The position numbers were made by a program, and so were the translations under genes. The notes under the pieces are model-generated. The model saw nothing but the letters and a program-made list of their open reading frames with translations, did no database searches and was not told the DNA's origin. This document shows positions 49,563 through 58,175 of a DNA stretch of 64,000 nucleotides, in pieces. The stretch lies in contig JACKBY010000011.1 of assembly GCA_020634335.1 (NCBI GenBank), positions 1-64,000 on the forward strand, given 5' to 3'. Source of the stretch: Promineifilum sp. (GTDB lineage Bacteria > Chloroflexota > Anaerolineae > Promineifilales > Promineifilaceae). The stretch's first letter is position 1, and every line of letters starts with the position of its first letter.

Positions 49563-49988
49563 TTACGGCGTCACAGTAAACGTGCCGACCATCCCGGCTG
49601 GGGCATGGCCCGGCACTGTGCAAACGATCTGGTAGGTGCCGGCCGCCGGGGCGGTGAACGAAAACGTATTCGACTCGCCGGCAGCGATCACACCCGAGTG
49701 TGCTTCGGGTAACAGGGCATCCTCGGCAGTCAGCGCGGACAGGTCGGTACCCTCAGCCACGAGCATCCAGTCATGCTCCAGCGCGCCTTCATTGTTGAAA
49801 GTCACCGTGACCGGGGCACCCGCCGCCACGGAGGCCGTCTCAGGATCGTAACGAAACTCATCCAGCCCGGCGAACGCGAGGCTCACTGGTTCCGGGGCGG
49901 TCGCCTCGCCCCCACCACCACCGCCACAGGCGGCCAACAGCAGTCCCATGACCAGCACAGCCAATAAAACGATCAATTTCTTAGACAT
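49563..49988 (-). CDS. Cupredoxin (plastocyanin-like) lipoprotein
   Basis: This 141-aa type 1 copper protein is anchored by a lipid at Cys21 (LLLAAC followed by six Gly). ATG 49988 has AAGGAG about 7 nt upstream. The copper ligands can be assigned: H72 (EHDWML), then C123, H128 and M133 (VCTVPGHAPAGMVG). Such proteins carry electrons outside the cell membrane, for example to a terminal oxidase or from a respiratory complex. No oxidase or nitrite reductase gene is near. It has its own terminator downstream. Confidence 0.93.
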   Translation of the reverse strand: MSKKLIVLLAVLVMGLLLAACGGGGGGEATAPEPVSLAFAGLDEFRYDPETASVAAGAPVTVTFNNEGALEHDWMLVAEGTDLSALTAEDALLPEAHSGVIAAGESNTFSFTAPAAGTYQIVCTVPGHAPAGMVGTFTVTP

Positions 49989-50125
49989 GACATCTTCTCC
50001 TTGTGTTTGACCAGGGTTGCGCCTGGCAATAGCGTTATTTCGTTAAGCAACCCTATCATCTTAGGACAATTTCACAGCGATGTCATCGTCTAAATGTCCT
50101 TATTTATCAGACTATTAGCCGTAAT

Positions 50126-51577
50126 TTAGCCGCCGCCGGCCACGCCCTGTATCCCGCCGTCGGTCAGGGCGCTAACATCAAGCAGCTTGTCGGCCTCCTG
50201 AGCCGTAACATAGCCCTTCTCGACAACCACTTCGCGCACGGTGCGATTGGTTGCCAGAGCTTCCTTGGCGACCTCGGCCCCCTTCAGATAGCCGATGACC
50301 GGATTCAGCGCCGTCACCAAGATGGCGTTTTTGGCCAGCCAGCCGGTGGCCTTTTCGGCATTGGCGGTGATGCCAACCAGACAGAAGTCGACAAACGCGT
50401 TGACGGAATTGATGATCACATCCATGCTCTGGAAGAGGTTGAAGGCGATGATGGGCATCATCACGTTCAGCTCCAGCTGCCCCGCCTGCCCGGCCAGCAT
50501 CACCGTCAGATCGTTGCCCATCACCTGGAACATCGCCATATTGAGCATCTCGGCCATCACCGGATTCACCTTGCCGGGCATGATCGACGACCCCGGCTGC
50601 ACCGGCGGCAGGCGAATCTCGTCCAGACCCGTCGTCGGGCCGGAGGCCAGCAGGCGGAAGTCGTTGGCGATGCGCGTCAGGTCCTGGGCCAGCGTGCGTA
50701 GCGCGCCGCTGAAATGGACGGGATCGGCCATGCTCTGCATCGACTCGAACAGATTATCGCTCTCGTACAGCTCCAGCCCGCTCAGCCGGCCGAGCACGTC
50801 GATCATGCGCTGGTGATACTCGGGGTGGGCGTTGAGGCCGGTGCCGGTGGCCGTGCCGCCGATGCCCAAGCGGCGCAGCCCTTCAGCCGCCTCACGAATC
50901 TTGTCCGCATCCCGCTCCACCGCCCGGGCGTAGGCCCCAAATTCCTGTCCCAGCCGCACAGGCACGGCGTCTTGCAGATGGGTGCGTCCGCTCTTGACGA
51001 TGCCGTCGAACTCGCGCGACTTGGCGGCCAGTTCGTTCGCCAGCCGCTCCAGCGTCGCCAGCAGCTCATCCAGCCGCCATAGCGCCCCCAATCGAATGGC
51101 CGTCGGGATGGTATCGTTGGTCGATTGGGCCATGTTGACATGGTCGTTAGGATTAATCGGCTTGACCTTCTCGTCCAGGCCAAAGCCCAGGATTTCGTTG
51201 GCCCTATTCGCCATGACCTCGTTGATGTTCATGTTGTGGCTGGTGCCCGCCCCGGCCTGGATGGGATCGACGACGAACTGATCGGCAAATCGGCCGCCCA
51301 ATATCTCGTCGCCGGCCTGGATAATGGCCGCGGCCATGTCCTCGCCCCTGATCGTCCGGCCGGCCGTCTCCTTGTCGCCAAACAGGCCCAGGCCGCGATT
51401 AACCTCGGCCGCGGCCCGCTTGATCAATACCATCGACCACACGAATGCGGGATAGGGTCGTAGGCCGGTGATGGGGAAATTATGGATGGCCCGCTGCGTC
51501 TGCGCCCCCCAATAGGCCCCCGCTGGAACGCGAACCTCGCCCAGTGAATCCTTCTCGCTGCGATACTCCTCTGCCAT
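50126..51577 (-). CDS. Class II fumarate hydratase / aspartate ammonia-lyase family protein
   Basis: This 483-aa member of the fumarase/aspartase superfamily starts at an ATG with GGAGG 7 nt upstream. The family signature GSSIMPGKVNPVMAEM contains the catalytic Ser in SSIMPGK. SGRTHLQDAVPVRLGQEF and TGTGLNAHPEY are standard. Marker sites are mixed: QAGAGTSHNMNINEVMANRA lies between the aspartase form (QAGAGTSxNMN) and the fumarase form (NVNEVIANRA), and DHVNMAQSTNDTIPTA is also mixed. LAGQAGQLELNVMMP is closer to aspartase. So the substrate, malate or aspartate, is left open. Next gene in the same direction is JAMM-cupredoxin, unrelated. Confidence 0.9.
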   Translation of the reverse strand: MAEEYRSEKDSLGEVRVPAGAYWGAQTQRAIHNFPITGLRPYPAFVWSMVLIKRAAAEVNRGLGLFGDKETAGRTIRGEDMAAAIIQAGDEILGGRFADQFVVDPIQAGAGTSHNMNINEVMANRANEILGFGLDEKVKPINPNDHVNMAQSTNDTIPTAIRLGALWRLDELLATLERLANELAAKSREFDGIVKSGRTHLQDAVPVRLGQEFGAYARAVERDADKIREAAEGLRRLGIGGTATGTGLNAHPEYHQRMIDVLGRLSGLELYESDNLFESMQSMADPVHFSGALRTLAQDLTRIANDFRLLASGPTTGLDEIRLPPVQPGSSIMPGKVNPVMAEMLNMAMFQVMGNDLTVMLAGQAGQLELNVMMPIIAFNLFQSMDVIINSVNAFVDFCLVGITANAEKATGWLAKNAILVTALNPVIGYLKGAEVAKEALATNRTVREVVVEKGYVTAQEADKLLDVSALTDGGIQGVAGGG

Positions 51578-51594
51578 TGTGGTTTCCTCCGGAA

Positions 51595-51643
51595 ATAAAA
51601 AACCGAATTAACCAACCAGAGTTCCAGGTCAGCTAATTCGGTT
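51595..51643 (-). terminator. Terminator of the ferredoxin gene
   Basis: AACCGAATTA (51601-51610) and TAATTCGGTT (51634-51643) form a 10-bp stem with a 23-nt loop. On the minus strand the stem is followed by TTTTTTATTT, a clear U-run. It lies between the ferredoxin stop (51709) and the lyase start (51577). Confidence 0.75.
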
Positions 51644-51708
51644 CAGGTGCTAATGAATGATGATGCGGGGCCGATGTGGCCAGGTCTTCATCAACGGGCA
51701 AAGCGCCC

Positions 51709-52119
51709 TTACATATTAAGTGCGTCGTAGCCGGGGCCTTCGGAGAAGAAGGCGTAGTTCGGCGGAATGTCCTCGGTCAGGTCAAGCGTCTCGCCGCCCG
51801 CCAATTGCTTGGCATTGAGCAGCTTCACATGATGGCCGTCCACTTCGCCTTCGAACGGCACGCCGTCCGGGAGCTCCTCTTTCGTGCCGGCAATCCATAC
51901 ACCGGGAGGCGCCACGAAGTCGAATGGCACTTCCTCTTCGGGGAAGATGGCTTCGTAGGGGCACTCCGGCACGCAGGCGCCGCAGTCGATGCAGGTATCG
52001 GGGTCGATGTAGAGCCAGGGCCACTGCTCTTCCGGGTGGCCCAGGACCATGCATTCGACCGGACATACTTCGACGCAGGCTGTGTCGCGAAGGCACAGTC
52101 GGGTAATGATATGGGTCAT
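51709..52119 (-). CDS. 7Fe/8Fe-type ferredoxin
   Basis: This 136-aa ferredoxin starts at ATG 52119. The N-terminal Cys cluster CLRDTACVEVCPVECM has the spacing of Azotobacter-type [3Fe-4S]/[4Fe-4S] ferredoxins, with a second full motif CIDCGACVPECPYEAI. The C-terminal about 60 residues (PPGVWIAGTKEELPDGVPFE, HHVKLLNAKQLAGGETLDLT) are a longer extension than usual, of a kind seen in actinobacterial and Chloroflexota ferredoxins. It transfers single electrons; the partner is unknown. A terminator follows. Upstream, 66 nt, is the superoxide dismutase stop. Confidence 0.92.
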   Translation of the reverse strand: MTHIITRLCLRDTACVEVCPVECMVLGHPEEQWPWLYIDPDTCIDCGACVPECPYEAIFPEEEVPFDFVAPPGVWIAGTKEELPDGVPFEGEVDGHHVKLLNAKQLAGGETLDLTEDIPPNYAFFSEGPGYDALNM

Positions 52120-52185
52120 TTACTGTCTCCTTGAAAATCCTTACCGACCGGGCCGTTCGTTCGGCGCACCGGCGCGGTTTAAGTG

Positions 52186-52800
52186 TTATTTATTCGCGGC
52201 CGCGTATTTAGCCGCGACGGAATCCCAATTGACAACGTTCCACCAGGCGGACACGTAGTCCGGCCGGCGATTCTGGTAGTTGAGATAGTAGGCGTGTTCC
52301 CAGACGTCGAGGCCCAGGATAGGCGTGTTGCCTTCCATCAGCGGCGTGTCCTGGTTGGGCGCGGAGGCGACGGCCAGCGCGCCGTCCCTACCCACGTAGA
52401 GCCAGGCCCAGCCGGAGCCGAAGCGGGTGGCGGCCGCCTTGGAGAATTGATCCTTGAACGCCGCAAAACTGCCGAAAGCCTTTTCGATGGCCGCGGCCAG
52501 ATCGCCCGTTGGCTCGCCGCCCCCGTCGGGGCCCATGACTTCCCAGAATAAACTGTGGTTGGCATAGCCGCCGCCGTTGTTGCGCACGGCCGTGCGGATC
52601 GATTCCGGTAGGGCGTCAAGATTGCCCAGCAGTTCTTCGATACTCTTGTCGGCCAGATCGGCGTGACCCTCAAGGGCCGCGTTGAGATTGTTGGTGTAGC
52701 CTGCGTGGTGTTTGTCGTGGTGAATGCTCATGGTGCGCGCGTCGATGTGCGGCTCCAGGGCATCTTCAGCATAGGGTAGTGGGGGTAATTTGAAAGCCAT
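52186..52800 (-). CDS. sodA: Superoxide dismutase, Mn-type by residues
   Basis: This 204-aa enzyme of the Fe/Mn SOD family dismutates superoxide. ATG 52800 has AAGGAG about 7 nt upstream. Metal ligands are H27 (SIHHDKHHAGY), H82 (GGGYANHSLFW), D165 and H169 (DVWEHAYYLNYQN). The outer-sphere Gln is in APNQDTPL (Gln150) with Gly at 77, the pattern of Mn-dependent rather than Fe-dependent forms. No signal peptide, so cytosolic. It has its own consensus promoter 75 nt upstream and indicates exposure to oxygen. Confidence 0.95.
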   Translation of the reverse strand: MAFKLPPLPYAEDALEPHIDARTMSIHHDKHHAGYTNNLNAALEGHADLADKSIEELLGNLDALPESIRTAVRNNGGGYANHSLFWEVMGPDGGGEPTGDLAAAIEKAFGSFAAFKDQFSKAAATRFGSGWAWLYVGRDGALAVASAPNQDTPLMEGNTPILGLDVWEHAYYLNYQNRRPDYVSAWWNVVNWDSVAAKYAAANK

Positions 52801-52875
52801 AACTCTCTCCTTAAGTCTGTCTTTATCATCCGCTATTGGGCTAAGAATCGAACGGCGGATGAGGGAGTCGATTGG

Positions 52876-52903
52876 ATTCTAGCGTAGTATTTGCGCTTGT
52901 CAA
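52876..52903 (-). promoter_or_regulatory. Consensus promoter of the superoxide dismutase gene
   Basis: Read on the minus strand: TTGACA (52903-52898), a 16-nt spacer, TAGAAT (52881-52876). The start codon is at 52800, leaving about 70 nt of leader. It has the same -35/-10 hexamers as the liv promoter. Confidence 0.72.
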
Positions 52904-52961
52904 ACCGTGATTTAACCGTGGTTAAGCGACTATTCTTGCCTATAAATCGCCGGCAAAATGA

Positions 52962-55475
52962 CTATTTGACGGCAAAAACAAATGTCCCGTCCTGCTGGTA
53001 AATCATATCCAGGCCCGGATTGCGCGCCAGCGCCGCCGGATCGAAAAACCCCCCGCGCCGGCCGACGAAAACGTGAGTCACACCTTGCCGCGCCAGCCAG
53101 TCAGCCGTCGTCGGGTCGCTCCAGTCGACCACAGCCATCGCCGCCTCGTTGAATGCGCGCACCTCGGCGAACAGTTCTACGTTGTAGATGTGGTCGACAG
53201 GCGGTGTCGTCGCTGCGCGCCCGGTCAAGGGCACGAGCCACGCGCCGCCGTCGCTGCCCGCCCATGTCGCACCCAGCCAACGCCAGGCGTTGACGGCCAC
53301 GCGTGCGTCGTCGGGCAAGTTGTCGCCGGCCCAGCTCAGCGCGGCCGTATCCTGTGGCAGGGCAAGGATGGTCTGCGGATTGAGGATGTTGATCTGTTGC
53401 CGCCAGCCGAAGATCGCCAACAAGCCCAGGACCAGTCCGGCGGCGCCGGCCAGAGGCCAACCTGCCGGCGAACGCCCCACCCGACGACCGACAAACGCCC
53501 ACGCCCGTCCGGCGACAATTGCCAGGAACAAGGCCTGCGGCAAAAACAGGGTGATATACATACTGTTGAGATTGACGACCAGCGACTCCGGCAGCCCCAA
53601 CCGCTCGCCCCCCAAGAGGACGAACAACGCGCCAACCCACAACAGTAGCAGAAGGGGCAACGTCACCCAACGCCGGCGCAGGGCGACGCCCGCCAACACG
53701 ACAAGGCCCGCCGCGCCCACAGCCGCCAGATAGAGCCGCTCCCAGCCCGTCGTTACGTAGCCCAGTGGAAAGTCATTGTAGCCGGGCAGCGACCGCTGAA
53801 ACGTCGCCAGGGGTTCGGTGACGGCCAACAATGCCACCAGTCGCGGCGCGACAAGCAAAGCGGCCAGGCCGCCCGCCTTGATCATCGCTCCGATGCGCCG
53901 GCGGCCAGCCAGGTGGGCGCCGGCGGCCAAGGCGGCAAAAGGAATATAGAACAGGAAGACCCGAAAGTGGATCAGGAACACCCCGGCGGCCAACACCCCC
54001 ACCAACGGCCAGAAGCGCCCCCAGCCACGGCCCAGACGCCACGTCAGCGCCAGCAGCACAGGCATGGCCACCATCGCCGCCAGTTGCGTCATCCGCCCCC
54101 ACGTGGCGTAATAGCCGGGAAAGAAGAAGGGCAACGCCACCAGGAAAGCCGCCAATAAGCCTACCGCGCGCCGCCGCGTCACCATCCATCCGGCGGCGTA
54201 GACCGGCAACGGCAGCAAGCCACCCAACAGTTGCATCAGAAAGAGCAGAAGCCCCGGCAGCGGATTGTCAGTCATCAAAGACAACCCCGCAGCCAACGTG
54301 TGGAAGCCGTAATGATAGGGAAAATGATCGACCGGCAGGAAAGGGGCATAGTCGCTGATGACCTGTCCACTCTGCACCATGACGGCGGTGATCAGCGCGT
54401 GACGGCTGGAATCGACCCAGGGGGGGAAGGCCAAATCGCGCACGGCGATGAAGCGCGAGGCGACCGTGGCAACCAACAGGACGCCCAGTAGCAGATGAAT
54501 GCCCAACACCGACGGCCGACCGTAGCCGGTCGGTTGCGCCGCGGCCGGGGACTCGCCCAACAGCCGGCCGCTTCGTCGCTGGGCCACGACAACCGCCCAG
54601 CCGACGGCCACCACGCCCCATAGAGCCGGTCCCGACCAGCGGCCCCCGGCCAACGACAGCCACTGCCACAGCACCGGCCATGTGGCCACGCCCAGCGCCA
54701 GCGCCGCGCCCCACCACGCCGCCCCGTCCCAGCCGCGCGGCCGAAAGAACGACAGCCATAGCGCGCCCGGCAAAAACAGCATCAGTAGCGCCGTCACCAA
54801 CAACCGCCCTTGGCGCAGGGGAGCTGCGGCCGCCGTGGCGGCATCGCCGAGCGTCAGGGCGTAGCGGGTGGTGAAGCGCAAGTCGGCGGCCGGCAACGGC
54901 TCAGTGGTCGTCACATGCGCCTGGCCGCCGTCGTAGACGTCAAGCGAATAACCCCAGACCGAGATATGATTGTATTCATTCCCCGACAGGCGCAAGGTAT
55001 AGACGTGACCGGCCGAATCGGCCTGGGGCGGGAAACGCAAGGTATACACCTGGTTGTGGTTCAAACTCTGGGTGGCGAGCGTTTCGGCGGCCACGAGCGT
55101 ATCCCCGCGAGTCCACAACTCGACCGTGAAGCGGCCCTGGTCGCTCCCGGCGGCCGCCGTACCGCCATAGCGCACCAGCAGCAACTCGATCTCGCTCAGG
55201 CCGTTGCGGCGCGGGGTAATCGTTTGCTCAATCGCCAGACCGGGTTGGGGCGCGAGCAGGGCAGTGTCCAGTCGACCCTGCACCGTCTCCTCGGCCTGTA
55301 TCGGGCCGCATAGCCCCTCCCATTCACACCGCCCCAACCCGGCCAGGGCGAAAAAAAAGAGGAGCAGCAGCACCGCCGAACCAAGAGCGACAGCGGGCAA
55401 CGAGGGGGATGGGCGGCCCGGTGGCTGCCGGGCCGGTCCATCGGCCGCGACGGGTGCGGTCGGGTTTTTATCCAT
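52962..55475 (-). CDS. Large GT-C-like multi-pass membrane protein
   Basis: This 837-aa protein starts at ATG 55475 without clear SD. Residues 1-25 are cytosolic and Pro-rich, then one helix (28-47). An extracytoplasmic beta-domain (about 55-220) with one Cys pair near its start (GRCEWEGLCG) precedes about eleven helices (225-700). FPPWVDSSRHALITAVMVQS, with an Asp in the first large loop, is compatible with a GT-C glycosyltransferase. The C-terminal domain (about 715-837: LPQDTAALSWAGDNLPDDAR, WLARQGVTHVFVGRRGG) is the soluble end common in Chloroflexota membrane proteins of this type. Lipid-linked sugar transfer to envelope glycans is likely but unproven. No neighbour helps. Confidence 0.7.
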   Translation of the reverse strand: MDKNPTAPVAADGPARQPPGRPSPSLPAVALGSAVLLLLFFFALAGLGRCEWEGLCGPIQAEETVQGRLDTALLAPQPGLAIEQTITPRRNGLSEIELLLVRYGGTAAAGSDQGRFTVELWTRGDTLVAAETLATQSLNHNQVYTLRFPPQADSAGHVYTLRLSGNEYNHISVWGYSLDVYDGGQAHVTTTEPLPAADLRFTTRYALTLGDAATAAAAPLRQGRLLVTALLMLFLPGALWLSFFRPRGWDGAAWWGAALALGVATWPVLWQWLSLAGGRWSGPALWGVVAVGWAVVVAQRRSGRLLGESPAAAQPTGYGRPSVLGIHLLLGVLLVATVASRFIAVRDLAFPPWVDSSRHALITAVMVQSGQVISDYAPFLPVDHFPYHYGFHTLAAGLSLMTDNPLPGLLLFLMQLLGGLLPLPVYAAGWMVTRRRAVGLLAAFLVALPFFFPGYYATWGRMTQLAAMVAMPVLLALTWRLGRGWGRFWPLVGVLAAGVFLIHFRVFLFYIPFAALAAGAHLAGRRRIGAMIKAGGLAALLVAPRLVALLAVTEPLATFQRSLPGYNDFPLGYVTTGWERLYLAAVGAAGLVVLAGVALRRRWVTLPLLLLLWVGALFVLLGGERLGLPESLVVNLNSMYITLFLPQALFLAIVAGRAWAFVGRRVGRSPAGWPLAGAAGLVLGLLAIFGWRQQINILNPQTILALPQDTAALSWAGDNLPDDARVAVNAWRWLGATWAGSDGGAWLVPLTGRAATTPPVDHIYNVELFAEVRAFNEAAMAVVDWSDPTTADWLARQGVTHVFVGRRGGFFDPAALARNPGLDMIYQQDGTFVFAVK

Positions 55476-55550
55476 ATGATCGGACTATACCTTGATAGCG
55501 ACCCACACCAAATATTTCGTGTTTACCCAGTATAGATTCGTAATATTAGT

Positions 55551-55668
55551 TGTAAGGAAGGGAGCCTATTATAACTATTGACGGACTTCCCTCCTTGCAA
55601 GTGGCGTCGTGAAAAGATTTTGTCCCTCCTTCCTTCTCCCCTGAAGCACGACGCCACTTCATTTTTTT
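55551..55668 (+). ncRNA. Possible small RNA: hairpin with T-run, no gene
   Basis: AAGTGGCGTCGTG (55599-55611) and CACGACGCCACTT (55647-55659) form a perfect 13-bp stem around a 35-nt loop, followed by CATTTTTTTCTCC. On the plus strand it looks like a terminator, yet no plus-strand gene precedes it. TATTATAAC just upstream (55567-55575) could be a -10 box. That would give a transcript of about 90 nt. It may equally be a mobile palindrome. Confidence 0.3.
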
Positions 55669-55812
55669 CTCCATAAAGCCCGGCTGCACCAGGGCAACAG
55701 CCCTACCCCATCGAATCGATAGCCCATTCACCCGACAATAAAAAAGCACGGGTCGATTCTCGTCGACTCGTGCTTAGCGGCCACAGCCATACTTGACGGA
55801 CTTCCCTTCCAG
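55577..55812. repeat. Direct repeat pair TTGACGGACTTCCCT
   Basis: TTGACGGACTTCCCTCCTTG at 55578-55597 and TTGACGGACTTCCCTTCCAG at 55793-55812 are near-identical and are followed by CAAGTGGCG and CAAGCGGCT. They flank the candidate small RNA and the tRNA terminator. The 215-bp segment between them could be an inserted element. Confidence 0.5.
55737..55775 (-). terminator. Terminator downstream of the tRNA
   Basis: AAGCACGGGTCGA (55744-55756) and TCGACTCGTGCTT (55763-55775) make a 13-bp stem with one G-U pair and loop TTCTCG. On the minus strand TTTTTTATTG follows. It lies 62 nt after the tRNA 3' end on the same strand. Confidence 0.8.
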
Positions 55813-55836
55813 CAAGCGGCTCTCCGCTCTTCTGAT

Positions 55837-55911
55837 TGGTGGTGCCAGATGGATTTGAACCATCGACCTAGGGCTTATGAGTCCCCCGCTCTACCACTGA
55901 GCTATGGCACC
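55837..55911 (-). tRNA. tRNA with CAU anticodon (Met elongator or Ile2), CCA encoded
   Basis: Acceptor GGTGCCA pairs with TGGCACC, discriminator A, and an encoded CCA. D-arm GCTC-AGTGGTA-GAGC and T-arm GATGG-TTCAAAT-CCATC are complete. The anticodon loop is CTCATAA, anticodon CAT. The anticodon stem GGGGA/GCCCT has an A-G mismatch next to the loop. The GGTC before the T-arm resembles tRNA-Ile2, whose C34 is changed to lysidine, but elongator tRNA-Met also fits. It is not an initiator type (acceptor pair 1-72 is matched). Confidence 0.93.
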
Positions 55912-55993
55912 AAAATCATGGAGAATTATAGCGTCATGCGCGTCGTCTGCCAAGTCGCCCCTGTACCGCCGGTTTCTTAACGGGCTCCCCAAC

Positions 55994-56019
55994 CGCCGGA
56001 TAAGAATCCGGCGCTATAT
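55994..56019. repeat. REP-like palindrome GCCGGAT/ATCCGGC, copy 2
   Basis: CGCCGGAT, AAGA, ATCCGGCG, then CTATATC: identical to copy 1 at 20791 in its first 23 bases. It lies just before the 3' end of the site-2 protease gene. Confidence 0.7.
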
Positions 56020-56024
56020 CGTCC

Positions 56025-57212
56025 TCAGCCCGACAGGGCCGACAACGGAAACGGCACGAATGTCAGAAAGAACAAAGCCAGCGTGAACACGGCCAGCGCC
56101 CGCCGTCGTGGGTCGAGGTCAGAGACGTCTTCCAGCGGTCGGGCGTGGACGCGGCCGAACATCAGCAACAGAAATATCCACAATATCCACGTGGCCGTGA
56201 ACGCACCCTGGAAATAGGAGTAGAGCACGATCAACCCCAGACCGGCAATCGCCGGCCAGAAGAAACGCTGCGCCCGCTTGCCGAACAGCGCGTAGGCCAC
56301 GTGCCCGCCGTCCAGCTGGCCGACCGGGATCAGGTTCAGCCCTGTCACGAACAGACCAACCCACCCGGCCCAGGCCATCTGATTGAGCTGCACGTCGACG
56401 CCGCCTCCCGGCAACAAGCGGCCGAAGACGGCATACTTGGCAACGATATAGAGCAGCGAATTACCCTCGAAGATGCCGCCCGGCAGCACCGGCCCCACCG
56501 TCGACGTCGCCAGCCCGTAGAACAGAATGGGCAGCGCGAAAAACAACCCGGCCAGCGGCCCAGCCGCGCCCACGTCGAATAGTGCCCGCCGGGTGCTCAC
56601 CGGCCCTTGCAGGCGGATGAACGCTCCCAGCGTGCCAAACAGCGACAGCGGCATGGGGATGAAATAGGGCAACGTCACCGGCACGTTGTGGTGGCGGGCG
56701 GCGAAGTAATGACCCAACTCATGCGCCCCCAGGATCAGCAGGATGCTGGCCGCAAACGGCCAGCCGCGCCAGATCTGCCACACCTGGTCGGGCGTGGTGG
56801 CCGCGTAGGAAGCCCCGACGAACAACGTCGAGAAGATGGTGACGATGAACAGAATGAGGTTGATGGTCCAGCGCGACCGGGGGTGATCGAATACCACCGG
56901 CAAGGCGATGAGGGCGACGCGTTGGTCCTCCTCGCTCACCGTCGGTGTGTAGCCATGGCGCTCGAATCGCCGCCGTAACTCATCGAAGCATTCAGCCGGG
57001 TCTTGCAGGAAACGGCCCCGAAAGCGCACATACCCCTTGTCGGGATAGTCCAGTGTCGTATCGGAGACCATAAACAGCTCGGCAATGTCACCGCGCAAGG
57101 CCTCGACGTGTTCGAACGTCTCGTAAGGGGCAGCCGTGGCCGGAAGTTCTGCCTGAGGAGGGGGTTCTTCCGTGGACTGGAAGTCTTCCATTGGAGCGTC
57201 GGCGGGGCTCAT
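56025..57212 (-). CDS. Site-2-type intramembrane metalloprotease (M50 family)
   Basis: This 395-aa protein starts at ATG 57212, overlapping the stop of the upstream small protein (ATGA). An acidic, Pro-rich N-terminus and a soluble domain (about 40-125: FRGRFLQDPAECFDELRRRF) precede the membrane part. Zn motif HELGHYFAARH (Glu catalytic) lies in a helix near residue 165, and the third ligand is the Asp in NLIPVGQLDGGHVAYALFG. FDVGAAGPLAGL is the usual helper motif. It is of the plant EGY-like/cyanobacterial S2P subgroup with a long N-terminal domain. These enzymes cut membrane proteins such as anti-sigma factors; the target is unknown. Confidence 0.92.
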   Translation of the reverse strand: MSPADAPMEDFQSTEEPPPQAELPATAAPYETFEHVEALRGDIAELFMVSDTTLDYPDKGYVRFRGRFLQDPAECFDELRRRFERHGYTPTVSEEDQRVALIALPVVFDHPRSRWTINLILFIVTIFSTLFVGASYAATTPDQVWQIWRGWPFAASILLILGAHELGHYFAARHHNVPVTLPYFIPMPLSLFGTLGAFIRLQGPVSTRRALFDVGAAGPLAGLFFALPILFYGLATSTVGPVLPGGIFEGNSLLYIVAKYAVFGRLLPGGGVDVQLNQMAWAGWVGLFVTGLNLIPVGQLDGGHVAYALFGKRAQRFFWPAIAGLGLIVLYSYFQGAFTATWILWIFLLLMFGRVHARPLEDVSDLDPRRRALAVFTLALFFLTFVPFPLSALSG

Positions 57213-57466
57213 GAGCCGGTCTGGGAATCGTCAGGCGAATTGAACTCGGCCGGGTCGACCACCACTTCGTCGTCATCGCCCCAACTGACGATCCAGATGC
57301 ATGCCCCGGCCACCAGCGTCGTGATCAGCAACAGCCAAAACCACTGCATCGGCAGCAGGCCCACGTCACGCGCCTCAAATAGGAGGATGGCATTCATGCC
57401 CACGGCCAGGGCGATCCAGGCGGCCAGATTAGGATGGCGAAGAACCCACTGTTTGATTGCTTCCAT
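57209..57466 (-). CDS. Small two-helix membrane protein upstream of the site-2 protease
   Basis: This 85-aa protein starts at ATG 57466. Two hydrophobic helices (about 12-32 and 39-61, LAAWIALAVGMNAILLF and WFWLLLITTLVAGACIWIV) are followed by an acidic tail (GDDDEVVVDPAEF, ending DDSQTGS). It overlaps the protease start by 4 nt, so the two are translated together. It may be a partner or regulator of the protease; nothing in the sequence identifies a family. Confidence 0.75.
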   Translation of the reverse strand: MEAIKQWVLRHPNLAAWIALAVGMNAILLFEARDVGLLPMQWFWLLLITTLVAGACIWIVSWGDDDEVVVDPAEFNSPDDSQTGS

Positions 57467-57519
57467 GAGACTCTAACTATAACGAGTTCCGCGCGGATTG
57501 CATAGGGGAAGAGGGAAAT

Positions 57520-57594
57520 ATGAATTAGGAATTAGGAATCAGGCCAAGGCGTCCCGCATTCGTCACCCGTCACTCGTCACTCGTCATTTGTAAC
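57520..57594. repeat. Short tandem repeats GAATTAG and CGTCACT
   Basis: GAATTAGGAATTAGGAATCAGG is followed, at 57559-57584, by CGTCACCCGTCACTCGTCAC and TCGTCAT. The tract runs into the last codons of coaE. It is of similar style to the AGTGGTC tracts, but a different unit. Confidence 0.5.
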
Positions 57595-58175
57595 TCCCCC
57601 CATGCCGTCTCGAACTGCGCCTGTGTTTGGGTCATCAGCCCATCGGTGGCGATGACCACATCGGCGCGGGCGATCTTGTCGGCTTGTAACGACTGCGCCT
57701 CGACGCGAGCCACGGCCGTCGCCTCATCCAGTCCGCGACACACGCGCAGCCGCTCCAGTTGCGTCTCACGCGCGCACGTCGTCACCCAAACCTGACGGCA
57801 CACGGCCGCCAGCGGCCCCTCCAGCAGCTTGATGGCCTCGATCATCACCACCGGCGCGTCGGTTGCGGCCACCCGGCGGCCGATTTCCGCCCGCACCACC
57901 GGATGCAGCAAGGCCTCCAGCCGTCCCAATTGTTCGGCGTCGCCAAAGACGATAGCCCCCAACGCCGCCCGGTCGATGCGCCCATCGGCCCGCCGCACAC
58001 CCGGCCCAAACGCATCAGCCACGGCTGTCTGAATGGCCGCGTCCCCGTCCAGCAGCTCGTGAACAACGCGGTCGGCGTCGATGGTCAACGCGCCGCGTTC
58101 GGCGGCCAGGCGCATGATCGCCGATTTGCCCGTGGCAATGTTACCCGTCAGGCCAATGATCACTCGCCCGCTCAT
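57570..58175 (-). CDS. coaE: Dephospho-CoA kinase
   Basis: This 201-aa enzyme does the last step of coenzyme A synthesis (ATP-dependent 3'-phosphorylation). The P-loop is GLTGNIATGKSAI (7-19). IDADRVVHELLDGD is the CoaE substrate motif, and LEALLHPVVRAEIGRR and MIEAIKLLEGPLAAVCRQVW (quoted in part) follow. CARETQLERLRVCRGLDEAT is the lid region. Its ATG (58175) lies within the last codons of the ABC-F gene, an overlap of 35 nt, so coupled expression is expected. The extreme 3' end falls in a repeat tract. Confidence 0.94.
   Translation of the reverse strand: MSGRVIIGLTGNIATGKSAIMRLAAERGALTIDADRVVHELLDGDAAIQTAVADAFGPGVRRADGRIDRAALGAIVFGDAEQLGRLEALLHPVVRAEIGRRVAATDAPVVMIEAIKLLEGPLAAVCRQVWVTTCARETQLERLRVCRGLDEATAVARVEAQSLQADKIARADVVIATDGLMTQTQAQFETAWGELQMTSDE

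Noticed and set aside
50126..51577. A firm name fumC or aspA
   Set aside because: Diagnostic sites are mixed between fumarase and aspartase.
57570..57600. A sequencing artefact at the repeat-derived end of coaE
   Set aside because: The CoaE domain is complete before this point, so the repeat only affects the last residues.
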